Source of the DNA: JAVBLP01 sp031553505
GTDB lineage: Bacteria; Elusimicrobiota; Endomicrobiia; Endomicrobiales; Endomicrobiaceae
NCBI GenBank assembly: GCA_031553505.1
Contig: JAVBLP010000027.1
Location: forward strand, 1-27,829
DNA length: 27,829 nt
Direction: 5' to 3'
Shown: positions 17,801 through 22,691 of the stretch, piece by piece
Position numbering within the stretch: the first letter of the stretch is position 1
How the letters are laid out: each line of letters begins with the position of its first letter
Notes under the pieces: model-generated
The model's database searches: none
Seen by the model: only the letters and a program-made list of their open reading frames with translations
Told to the model about the DNA's origin: nothing
Made by a program: the position numbers and the translations under genes

Positions 17801-20800
17801 CTTTTTCAGAAATGCCTAAATACTCGTAAGCAGGAACTAAATTTCCTAAATCCTCTTTAACCGAATGTGAGGTCTCGCATATACTGTCCCAAAATGATTC
17901 GATATGAGTGCCTTTAAACTCCCTTGGCATTGTGCCCAGTTTGTCTTGTAGATTTCTAAAATCATCTAAATTCATTGCCGGTATAGGTTTTTCATTAGCG
18001 TCTTGAAATTTGCCCAAATCAAGATTTAAATCTACGGTTCTTGATAACACATTCGTAAATGCGCTTATAACTTCAGCGTATTTTTTTCCCATATCAATTT
18101 TATTTTCAACGCTGTACACAGCCTGAAACCCGCACACGCCGTCCGCTTCCGACAGCGGCCTCACGTCAACTCTTGTAGGATACATTCCAAGCTGTTTGCT
18201 TTTTGCCGCGAGCATCATAACCCTTAAAATATTGCCTTTGCTTCTTGACTGGTCGTTATAACTGATTCTTATGCCTTCTTCTATATTTGTAAAATCAATA
18301 AAAATATCAACGCTGTGAACTCCAATCTGCCTGTTCCAGATAATTTTATCGTCTTTTAATACAAATCTGTCGTATTTAATATCAGGAATCCTCGATAAAA
18401 AATCAATAATTTCCGGCTGAATCTTACCTTTAGACAAATCATAAACTTCAGATACTTCACGGGAAGGGTTATCATCAAAGCGCTTATACTCCTCATCATA
18501 TAAGCCTTTTTTTAAAGCCTGCGTAAATTTCAATATCGCGGTCTGGTGAACGGCGTTAATAAGAGTATGCACCTCTTTTATATCCGCCATCTTATCTTCG
18601 TGCCAGTGCTTCAGTGTTTTTTGCTCTTTTATAAAATTTGCAGAAGCGCCTTTGGCGGCATATTGTTTTTTTATGGCGTTTAAAGCATTTTCAGCGTCAT
18701 TCGCATATTCCGGGTTTATCGTTTTAAAATTGCTTATCATCTTTCCAAGAAAAAAGATTGCGTCTTTAATAGAACTGTCGCCAAAACCGTTCATTTCCGC
18801 GAGAGCACTGGCATTATTCTCAAGAAGTTCTACGTAAGAATCAAACAATGCCTCATATTGCAGGTTGTTGTCTTTTTTGATTGCAAAATACCGTTGTTTT
18901 TGCGCGGGGATATTTGTTTGGAAAAGAATTTCATCCGGCAGTTTATCAAGAATTTTCACGTAATCTGCTACGTTTTTGTATCTTCTATAAGAATCATCAT
19001 TCCAGTCTATATCAAAAATTAATCCAAAGCTTTCCATAAACATTTTAAGTTCTTCATTGCTTATCGCTATTTCTTGCCATTTTTCCGGCAAAAAATTATA
19101 CACGTCGGAAATATCTTTAAATTCTTTGCCTTTCTTGCTAAATATTTCCCTTTTAGACGTCTTTCCTATGCGCTGCACCATAGACATGGCGAGCTTTTTA
19201 TCAACAGCATAAATATCCGCCGCAACGTGCAGCAGTTCCTGTTCTTGATCTCCGAGAAAATCATTGCTGTTTTCTATAACAAAATCAAAATCCCTTTCAA
19301 GCAGAGTCGTATTTTCATTGAGGGGAATATACCTCGCCGCAAAAGATGTAATATTCATTATGTGAATCATCATTCTATTGCGTACATAATTGTCATCTTT
19401 GCCGTATTTAATAAACAAAGATGAAAATTCCGTAAGTTTTTCGCTTACAATATCAGTTCTCTTTTCTATTTCATAATCTTTTGCTTTTTTTAATTCGTTA
19501 AATATTTGTTTATATTGAACGTATATTTCTTCATCCAGCATAATATGCAATAAAAAACTCTTATCCATGCTTTCAATTTCTCTGACCATTCGGTCAAAGC
19601 CGCTGTAAACACTGCTTTCCAAAAGTTTTCTGGTTTTATTTTTGATTGTCTTGCCGTCTCGCGCTTTTCCCGGTAAAGCCTTAAAACTTTTAATTGAATG
19701 GGCAATTACTGGAAAAATTAACCCTGTAGTTACAGCCGCGTAAAACGGCATAAAGAAAGACGAAAGGACAGTAATGCCTATAAACAAGCCGGTTATAACT
19801 ATCTGCGGAGCGAACATGTCTTTAATATTTCTTATTCTTACATCAGGATTAGTATGTTGTGCAATATTATCCGCCAGCATGTGCGCGAGAGGGAAAAGCG
19901 CAATACCGCACACGGAAGTAATTGCTATTGGGAGAAATGATGCCGGATTGCCCGTAAAAAAGACAGCCGCAGCAAAAGGAAGCGCTTTAAAAACAAACTC
20001 CTCAAAAATCGGAGCTATGAATACCGTACATATTTTATAAACTGTTGATTTTGTATCTTTAAAAAAACCGTTCAATATAAACCAGGCTTGCTTTATATCT
20101 AGCGTTTCAACCTGTTTTTCACCTGACTTGTCATAAAAAACAAGCTTATTATCCTTAATTGTATAGTTATTTGTGCTTTCCTTGCCGGACTCCGTAATAT
20201 ATTTAACGGTTAAAATTGTTGTTTTTTTATTAAGCGCGGAAAATTCCCAGGAAACATCTTTTATTCCATCAGTTTTTTCGTATTTTTCAATAATATCAGA
20301 AACAAACTGCCTCAAAGCGGCTTCTTTATCCTGTTCCTTAAGTTTTTTAAGCTCCGGAACGGTTTTTAAAGCTAAAAAGCCGCCCGCAAGCACCTTGGGA
20401 AAACCTAAAACAAAGCCTTCATCCGTAACCGGCGCTATATTAACGGCATTTTTTCCTATGGCTGCATAACTTCTGATTGTATTTATATATACGTCATGAG
20501 CTTTTTCAATATCCCCGCTTACCCTGGGAGTTATAACAATATAAGTAACTTTCTTTTCTTTACATATATCGGACAAACCGCTGCTGTGGAATCCCCCTGT
20601 TACCGCAACTTTAAATTCAATTTTTGAAGATTGTTCATTTATTGCTTGCAGGGCGCTTTTACCTGAAGTGCTGTAAAGCGCTTCCCCCGCGCCACTGCCG
20701 ATAATTTTTTTGGCAAATATTTTGTCCCTTTTTATATTATTTGCGTGATATTCATTTAAAATTTCAGCGTACTTATCAAGTTTTTTAGCCGTATTTTCAC

Positions 20801-22004
20801 TGAAATATGAGCACCATGTCTGTCTGAACTTCTTAAAATTTTCGCTAAAACCGCTTAAATCTTCCGAAGTTATGTTTGCGGTAAAATAATTCTCTATTTT
20901 CGGGATAAATTCAGACAAAAATATAACTTCACGTTCATATTTATTCTGCCCAAGCTTATCGCATATTTCTTCTTTTAAGCTTTTCTCCTGGTTAGCCAAA
21001 ACAAGAGGGTTTAAATCCCCGTTAAAAGCCATATAATCAAGCAATGTTTTACAATTCTTAAGCTTTTTTGAAGCGCAGATATTGTACTTATTGTCAATTT
21101 CGCTTAAATCTTTTGTAATATCTTCAATATTTGAAAAACCTTCGCTGTTGGATGACAATGCCGAATATTCGCCGTATGAAACAATATTTTTTAAGGCGCC
21201 TATAAATATTCCAAGCTCTTTTGCGGCTTTTTGGCTGTTAAATTTATTGCCATAAGAATAAAATTTGTAATAATCCTGTATCGCGCCGTAACCGCTTAAA
21301 TCAATACCTTCTTCTTTAGCGGTTTTTATTAAAAAACCATAATAAGTATTGACATCAACTTTATTGTTTTTAAAGCGGCGGACAACCCTGTCAAATTTTC
21401 TGAATTTTTTGCTCGTATATTCTTTCTTTACTTCATATATATCTTCTTTCATGCTTTCGCATATGGCTTTGACTTCTTTTCCGGAGTTTATTATATCCGC
21501 CAAAAGCTTTATATTGCGCCTGTATATACCGCTGTCTTCTATGCCTGTGACAAAATCGCTCTTTTTATTGATAATTGAATAATATTCGCTCCCGCTTAAA
21601 TAGCCGGAATCAAGCATGGAATCTATTATTCCCCTGCCCGCCTCATTCTTCACGGCATTGGAAAGCCACCTTGTATCAACCTTATCCGCCGCGCCTTCCA
21701 GATAAACTTTTTTTATGCCGTATTCTTTTTCTAAATACCCTATTATGCCGGCTATATTCCGTTGCACTTCCGGATGGCAATGCAAATCCTGTATATTAAT
21801 AACCGCTTCTTTGCTGCCATAATAGCGCGCGGCGGTAATTTTTCCCATTGACGCTGGTATTTCAAAAACTTTTCCCTGGGTTTGTTTTATTGCGGAATTA
21901 TCTAAAGCGGCGTGAACATTAGGTGCGATAATGCTGCTGTATATGAAAACAATACAGGTAAGCAAAGCGGTAATTTTTTTGAAAGGTATTCGTGATGCAA
22001 TCAT
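5871..22004 (-). CDS. Giant (5377-aa) three-unit membrane protein: CPBP protease-like blocks plus phosphohistidine and ATP-grasp domains
   Basis: A single uninterrupted frame of roughly 0.6 MDa. Residues 1-32 are a signal peptide or anchor (core ITALLTCIVFIYSS, possible cleavage after VHA). Residues about 45-500 form a TraB/ChaN-like domain. Three tandem units follow, starting at residues 643, 2244 and 3652 with the shared lead-in YK-x-x-T-V-x-IAP. Each contains a CPBP-like membrane block (E668/H708/H769; E2269/H2309/H2370; E3677/H3717/H3786), a helical region with an HTLIN-x-x-HQ motif (H1146, H2586, H4178), a swivelling phosphohistidine domain (H1626, H3015, H4641) and a PEP-synthase-type ATP-grasp domain (RSS motif at R2024, R3423, R5045). 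The PEP-binding barrel is absent. The function is unknown: domain chemistry implies ATP-driven phosphotransfer through histidine near a membrane. GGAG at 22012-22015 supports the start. The gene is probably transcribed with the 175-aa membrane protein gene upstream. Confidence 0.93.
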   Translation of the reverse strand: MIASRIPFKKITALLTCIVFIYSSIIAPNVHAALDNSAIKQTQGKVFEIPASMGKITAARYYGSKEAVINIQDLHCHPEVQRNIAGIIGYLEKEYGIKKVYLEGAADKVDTRWLSNAVKNEAGRGIIDSMLDSGYLSGSEYYSIINKKSDFVTGIEDSGIYRRNIKLLADIINSGKEVKAICESMKEDIYEVKKEYTSKKFRKFDRVVRRFKNNKVDVNTYYGFLIKTAKEEGIDLSGYGAIQDYYKFYSYGNKFNSQKAAKELGIFIGALKNIVSYGEYSALSSNSEGFSNIEDITKDLSEIDNKYNICASKKLKNCKTLLDYMAFNGDLNPLVLANQEKSLKEEICDKLGQNKYEREVIFLSEFIPKIENYFTANITSEDLSGFSENFKKFRQTWCSYFSENTAKKLDKYAEILNEYHANNIKRDKIFAKKIIGSGAGEALYSTSGKSALQAINEQSSKIEFKVAVTGGFHSSGLSDICKEKKVTYIVITPRVSGDIEKAHDVYINTIRSYAAIGKNAVNIAPVTDEGFVLGFPKVLAGGFLALKTVPELKKLKEQDKEAALRQFVSDIIEKYEKTDGIKDVSWEFSALNKKTTILTVKYITESGKESTNNYTIKDNKLVFYDKSGEKQVETLDIKQAWFILNGFFKDTKSTVYKICTVFIAPIFEEFVFKALPFAAAVFFTGNPASFLPIAITSVCGIALFPLAHMLADNIAQHTNPDVRIRNIKDMFAPQIVITGLFIGITVLSSFFMPFYAAVTTGLIFPVIAHSIKSFKALPGKARDGKTIKNKTRKLLESSVYSGFDRMVREIESMDKSFLLHIMLDEEIYVQYKQIFNELKKAKDYEIEKRTDIVSEKLTEFSSLFIKYGKDDNYVRNRMMIHIMNITSFAARYIPLNENTTLLERDFDFVIENSNDFLGDQEQELLHVAADIYAVDKKLAMSMVQRIGKTSKREIFSKKGKEFKDISDVYNFLPEKWQEIAISNEELKMFMESFGLIFDIDWNDDSYRRYKNVADYVKILDKLPDEILFQTNIPAQKQRYFAIKKDNNLQYEALFDSYVELLENNASALAEMNGFGDSSIKDAIFFLGKMISNFKTINPEYANDAENALNAIKKQYAAKGASANFIKEQKTLKHWHEDKMADIKEVHTLINAVHQTAILKFTQALKKGLYDEEYKRFDDNPSREVSEVYDLSKGKIQPEIIDFLSRIPDIKYDRFVLKDDKIIWNRQIGVHSVDIFIDFTNIEEGIRISYNDQSRSKGNILRVMMLAAKSKQLGMYPTRVDVRPLSEADGVCGFQAVYSVENKIDMGKKYAEVISAFTNVLSRTVDLNLDLGKFQDANEKPIPAMNLDDFRNLQDKLGTMPREFKGTHIESFWDSICETSHSVKEDLGNLVPAYEYLGISEKERNIAEIKRMFVEGRIIVNASGNIERNYDFKPMENIAQSIMSDKKETFRQAQLINLIDYDELSLKTEGYIGNMVALHGLMRLENGYLSISGAADSKSKRLRCVNCEFVDFDGNRKALRYKELSSILTDKGIIVKKQEERSKNEIKDIMKDLLSDMPRFDGVGQIAGMGASKGAGGFTAGKAVYKKEDVAKNDNSVWVVRYTTPEDVENIEKSKAMLTTNGGILSHANITAREKNIPAVLFKTRWVNDKIELSSYEKFGPGEMQSGFLTQKVRENKTVLNEGDTVLINGESGHILLFQNTDRRLLAKLQKCIDENSTEEVVKILEDSRYDASEAVEYVYYQIVGKKKYAKMLDMMFEINGDGRIKKKLIELNDIYVNGSLEIIDEIISNISGIKDTNVKYALILKATAGISKLTHNDSENKFMNALVKVGKLRKKLSKKMNMEVEIFESRLTKLLNKDSFSGEDIDLAVQLIEKAKVWKSFYGSRDLNILIRQLDRKIAKDARKQKRAANIESLQDIAASDKFRYGGKTTELAKIIKVFEKNKMKGVAIPAAFGLDTNVLENSLSGTKYNEYYDKFSKYIQTGDIDSALKIARTIRELIIASNDEDLKNKITGMLDGTKSYAVRSSGVGEDGAEYAFAGMGETKLYVSEDQIYESIKSSWVSFFDPGSVRYMASSRHVVKPAILIQEMVEDINKAGVIFTKDDVGNLTIEGVWGLGEGLVSGRVSPDHIKINSKTGKIKYFRAAENRTKIVKAKSGGTELVRLPRLEKIGRVLKNANIKKLKKVSAILEAGVGYPVDIEFAIDNKGKIFILQRRPITTFIDSSVAINDSDTAAIDSSMKSNLSILDGLLKGKNKALYKLYTVVIAPFLEEFIFKAIPFFVSSVFIAGSFSLLPIAVTAVFSIALFPLAHKLADNIAKNIDPEVRIRNIKNMYAPQIVITGLFMGVSILASFFMPFYAAVTAGLILPVIIHSVHNLRIFLNKTSGMAWSILGGNENVLENNTDENERVVSGYKKLLRIPEANNNIRFEIEENAEYDAKKEKRFYDCYYEIEKYNERALYAMTENDIDALFENLNGMLISFVNMLIIKDNRLNDGKMFEMNGNKNGLKNLFETMTKLNKAIDKPGLFYNSEKYMIYVFEEVIKKYLKNPDNKDLITRLNSFVAEQYWHIDMYQGDFNYYMNRNEVGLHTLINIIHQHASSTFTHKADVARTINVYKDDNFMFQIKDTSPQLPDKIKEFVYEIADLNFTLKKGYSSRRIMVNDNVFRFHYSVEHSIDINVNLGKNHGIEVYYGDLTEGGSRVGMLQERLNKIGYLPKITERGGDGGALNFKYSADESFNLQRQYAERFKKLLDVLPMPDIDMKKIKNRYQSEIAHVKKSLEIDDKNITAENLIRMIINGEIVRTDDGFEWAENSSMVIIDNMIENLSKAESPKEDIFRNAQLLNLVEYSGLNFKPHAMFGRMIGLSGIMEVNGGYLSVNASSISGKEKGLRCAIVYFVDYGGNRKKLNCGELLEIFKKQREINPKQTLPNLRNKDEITAIIQMHKEKPAGYSKQVNEIQGKGLLAGYSGYVSGQISYNINENNKKGKIVITGEMSPDDAAKARGFNAVLSTGKAERSHAVLDLIEKTASSDAVPVILLNGKYKGKKLEVVQYKTGKQIETNGFPVYEMSAEYNYIEQGDNVLINPVSGSILLFKDIDTKILDLFVAAIESKDADKIETIIKNNKDIERQLCEYMFYYTVSKGKYKQTLSKLTQRNTILKEHVETVSKDFYRHQIGLLQKKLNDLQLSIKNITDAKIRFNLILILEKQIETLNKEYSIKELLSQISELKSVAQFELEEYVSLFNSRAEKAVKDAGANSNNEEALSTALKLIDEAAVWNNFWNHPGTVNSIEKLNNILNAEINKKFEYPAQLKQISDFKPWDAQKYGSKAVEIANLARMAESNKNIGVPVVGFGIPYEILESYLGGNAEKYQRLYAELTKILMGKTTAANSNKAKKISSDIKKLIEESFIYDERIESFLDKTKNYYVRSSAVGEDGAKYSFAGIAESKGNVKPDKEQMSKAIISVWTSFFSDTSVNYMFRNKVAVRPAVFVQEMINAEKSGVLFTRDNEGNIIIEADWGIEGVTRGSDADHIIVAYNPKNDNVKILEYRRVGRGGDDKKLVADNEKGGIVEQEIPANELNNRVLPDANIIRQLVSFAIQAENEKGYALDMEFAIQKGKKKIDYLQARPETIFVVEDDKVWKDSGSLDKAREKSVNSILDSLFKDKNSSRYKFYTVVIAPLFEEFVFRVIPLMSTYLFSFTQISFIPILITAVSGMLLFPMAHTLADKQALKNNKSVKVRNFKSIFGGAAKLTGIFLTMPVLSVLMTAFFALPPLAPLTLISLSYILSVLMHGLHNYSILSGAEKGDILSVFDFDSDEVRKKSEKLVSDNIGNLISALENIKGKKYNEFLGEWAFEGKQLDDLSSIIEALTNAQRLGDSEKLKVVEEQLHLLIDLVNTFKDYDKYGHMNRNRARFELLLSFAELGTFVRYNDSDESIFEKAFFMTLNNTEYAGYIQDVLVPLVRRVFWIDKEIGKRFIRVFYEDGYNKNSLDGIILKKVYPKDMQDAREKNPYTMWGGLFNTDEEIMMFFNEIMGVDIGNTYSDFKHQNPLRQISEFLPEEISGRLPVSEEFSFKIKKRNKFGEGGKISEKFDSYINILKNNKLAIASLGSSNEKGVFNTIGYIENMINGLELINSYAADELQKALNAIKVQLAENSSRDMIEKQKELDENWIKHPISEIRQLHTLINAIHQTAKENFMSINSRFDKEKEQIAVQRDSSKVTVYDFSDKPISRNAADFLSKLTEFNQHGTISFLAKNGIFVWDMSIGAHSVDVLINFSDLSEGLTLNYVESASKPGNAKRAVGFAEDVAYAGFDVKFNDSGVYSFQASFVPSSDDMLNVGEKYAEMLIKIDGIFSGTKDWDLGYNGDVFPTITDMELQELKGSVRRYSLFDRYGLEENNAKFEKIAMISGMDELYKSLGISDIKTTGEIIRRFASGRLVVRNGSLTINHDYNPAGEIIDAVSRNADEAFLAGEIINAVNFNSFVFRKEGYIGSMLMLDGVLRLEDGSGYLSVKALMDPETKRIECAYVDHVNFKGEREKVNSNKLKKLLVKSNGCNIKNVNGRNVREIKDVIAEMEKDMRFSDKGIELNGMHISSGDGKVASLEITYNKENLDEGKVYVVKGASGISTRDIKKAGGLIVAGNGNLSHPCIVAKDLNKKAILFPYFKWEKSGLVLHYQVPAGAKESVKGFYLQKTEEKAIELPEGSRILFDADAGNIHVFDLVDNAVLKKIDDAIESKNKAQIQSAIENSSGNVLGQIIEYIYLKCAGNAENTELLKILFSFENSEEAGAKVEEIKTDYIDKNIKQVAALLLNAKNMNNNKKAFTLIIKAERILNNIDEIAPDNRIRTIKNIFNELKFEKMALFVNDAKDFKKKALKFIRDGINAKEDADSAMKISESAKYWQYYYGYEGVEEIVKELDFAILAWTNQQSRIAKLKDLEKLSKVDVYGSGSKASELGYINKLLKKKGFKNVKVPYVISILDDMLDNFLAGTNYAGLISVLRETIKRPETKENSLLIKKTLNEIVQLIDNVDDRDIKNEIDEVLLDYIRYAFRSSGIGEDGIFYSFAGRAESLLGVKSGDSASALKTIWKSFFTEEAAEYMQTSGTHVTPGIFIQEMVEDAEAAGIISTANKDGNIEINVVFGLGQELAAGNQQPDNIMKRTGDGIMKYRKADERTVKIVMDKSGGVASVLVGDDEADIRVLNDKTARKLINVANFLEKDADHPVEIEFAIKKDGSINILQRRAIAFADKNYKITDDNPAKNTKISFMVRKDVPAGKPITHIAVGEESIPVYFEKVSKRGVIVLSTASNNAAAIKSIAFVTSLYERLNTDRVALNSLNSNLPVTAQKVAAGSIEFVPIQYDAGNFAEIHSGTSLSKDTNSILAAA
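5874..6302 (-). other. Unique C-terminal tail of the giant protein
   Basis: Residues about 5235-5377 follow the last ATP-grasp domain and have no counterpart after units 1 and 2. The segment has alternating short strands (KISFMVRKDV, ITHIAVGEESIPVYFEKV, RGVIVLST) and a helix, then a Ser/Asn-rich end finishing in Ala-Ala-Ala. It looks like a small folded domain of unknown kind. It is not hydrophobic enough for a membrane anchor. Confidence 0.5.
6303..11051 (-). repeat. Giant protein unit 3 (residues 3652-5234)
   Basis: Has the most canonical CPBP motifs: EEFVFR (E3677, E3678, R3682), FPMAH (H3717) and HGLHN (H3786, N3790). The phosphotransfer part has drifted. The swivel reads GNGNLSHPCIVAKDL with H4641 kept. 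The ATP-grasp domain (about 4938-5234) has RSSGIGEDG but GIIST in place of G-V-x-F-T, GLGQ in place of GLGE, and LQRRAI in place of LQRRPI. Confidence 0.8.
11052..15275 (-). repeat. Giant protein unit 2 (residues 2244-3651)
   Basis: It is the shortest unit: the CPBP-to-HTLIN interval is 317 residues against 478 and 501 in the others, so about 160-180 residues are missing. CPBP motifs are EEFIFK (K2274), FxxxH (H2309) and HSVHN (H2370, N2374). The swivel motif is altered but keeps the histidine (ERSHAVLDLIEK, H3015) and carries a small insertion before the VPVILL strand. The ATP-grasp domain (about 3321-3624) keeps GSK, RSSAVGEDG and LQARPET, but the GLGE strand has become WGIEG. Confidence 0.8.
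15276..20078 (-). repeat. Giant protein unit 1 (residues 643-2243)
   Basis: Has the best preserved phosphotransfer chemistry. The swivel motif is near-canonical (GGILSHANITAREKNIPAV with H1626). The ATP-grasp domain (about 1915-2220) has GGKTTEL (K1928), RSSGVGEDG, a QEMVED strand, WGLGEGLVSG and DIEFAI...LQRRP. The CPBP block is less canonical: EEFVFK has Lys at the usual Arg (K673), and HxxxN reads HSIKS (H769, S773). It carries the long helical region (EE to HTLIN is 478 residues). Confidence 0.8.
20505..21872 (-). other. N-terminal domain of the giant protein, TraB/ChaN-like pattern
   Basis: Residues about 45-500. The strand VINIQDLHCH (H75, H77), a following amphipathic helix with Q, and the strand KKVYLEG recall the opening of ChaN/TraB/erythromycin-esterase-like folds, where a G/Q-x-x-H and a downstream Glu bind metal or haem. 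Near the end, VTGGFHSSGL (H473) resembles the closing G-x-x-H of TraB-type proteins, followed by the strand TYIVITPRV. The middle is long and helical. With the signal sequence before it, this domain is expected outside the cytoplasm. The fold is inferred from motif spacing only. Confidence 0.35.
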
Positions 22005-22023
22005 GGGCTTTCTCCAAAAAGAT

Positions 22024-22051
22024 AAACCTTCTAATGTGAGTTAGAAGGTTT
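22024..22051 (-). promoter_or_regulatory. Stem-loop between the 175-aa gene and the giant gene
   Basis: AAACCTTCTAA (22041-22051 read on the minus strand) and TTAGAAGGTTT (22024-22034 read on the minus strand) form a perfect 11-bp, AT-rich stem with a 6-nt loop. The first arm contains the stop codon of the 175-aa gene. On the minus strand a TTTTT follows 3 nt after the stem, and the ribosome binding site of the giant gene comes next. It could act as a weak terminator/attenuator or couple translation of the two genes. Confidence 0.5.
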
Positions 22052-22568
22052 TGTAATATTTATATCCGTCATAAAATGTAACAGCGCTTTCCTCCGGGCT
22101 CTTATCGGAAGAATAATTTATCAGCATCGCCAAAAAGTAAATTACTGCTCCGGCAAAAGCAAAGACATTATCAAAGTAATTTCTTTCCAAACGCGTATTT
22201 TTATTTAACAGAGCGAAATCGGTATTTTTTTGAATTATAAACTGGCTGTTTTTTGACTGGCTTTCAGGCATATTTACCACGGGATAGGCAGTTTTTTCTT
22301 TCTTTTCCTGTTGGACGGGTTTATTGCCGCTTTTTTCTCCGGTAAGCTTATCTGAAACCGCCACGCTCATTTTTGTTAAAACACCGGAAACAAAAAAGAC
22401 GGTTGAAAAAGCGCTTATTTGTACGCTGCAGGTATTTTCTATATCAATATTTTGGCTGTTAAATACTAAAAAAGAGTTGAAAAGCATTAAAAGAGATATG
22501 GCTAAAGCTGCAGCTTTAGCAAAAACTCCGGGAAGACGGTCGGGCAATATTAAGTTTTCTTTTAACAT
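22041..22568 (-). CDS. Hypothetical membrane protein preceding the giant gene
   Basis: Encodes 175 aa; no family recognised. Visible parts: a hydrophobic segment at about residues 17-36 (uncleaved anchor or signal peptide), a second at about 51-66, a hydrophilic Lys/Gln/Ser-rich linker at about 70-130, a third hydrophobic segment at about 134-151 and an acidic, Tyr-rich tail ending YYKTF. The single Cys is at residue 47. The gene has a good putative promoter (22599-22626), and its stop codon is 36 nt before the giant gene's ATG, so the two are very likely one operon. A helper, anchor or topology partner of the giant protein is a reasonable guess, without direct evidence. The ribosome binding site is weak (AAAGGTG). 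Confidence 0.75.
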   Translation of the reverse strand: MLKENLILPDRLPGVFAKAAALAISLLMLFNSFLVFNSQNIDIENTCSVQISAFSTVFFVSGVLTKMSVAVSDKLTGEKSGNKPVQQEKKEKTAYPVVNMPESQSKNSQFIIQKNTDFALLNKNTRLERNYFDNVFAFAGAVIYFLAMLINYSSDKSPEESAVTFYDGYKYYKTF

Positions 22569-22598
22569 AATGCACCTTTTAAAAGCGTTTATGTTAAA

Positions 22599-22626
22599 AC
22601 TATAGCCGCATTTCTTTATTTCGCAA
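22599..22626 (-). promoter_or_regulatory. Putative sigma-70 promoter for the 175-aa gene and giant gene
   Basis: On the minus strand, TTGCGA (22621-22626) and TATAGT (22599-22604) are spaced by 16 nt, about 30 nt upstream of the ATG. The obgE stop codon is at 22692, so this promoter lies in the only sizeable gap between the ribosomal/GTPase operon and the giant gene. Confidence 0.5.
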
Positions 22627-22691
22627 TGATTTTACAATGATTTTTGCAATTTTTTCACAAGTGTGTTTTGAAAGGGAAATATGGAGAGATA

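Noticed and set aside
5871..22004. The giant gene as an assembly artefact or a fusion of several genes
   Set aside because: The three units have different lengths (1601, 1408 and about 1580 residues), are well diverged in most parts, and contain no internal stop codons or frameshifts. A false tandem join would give near-identical copies.
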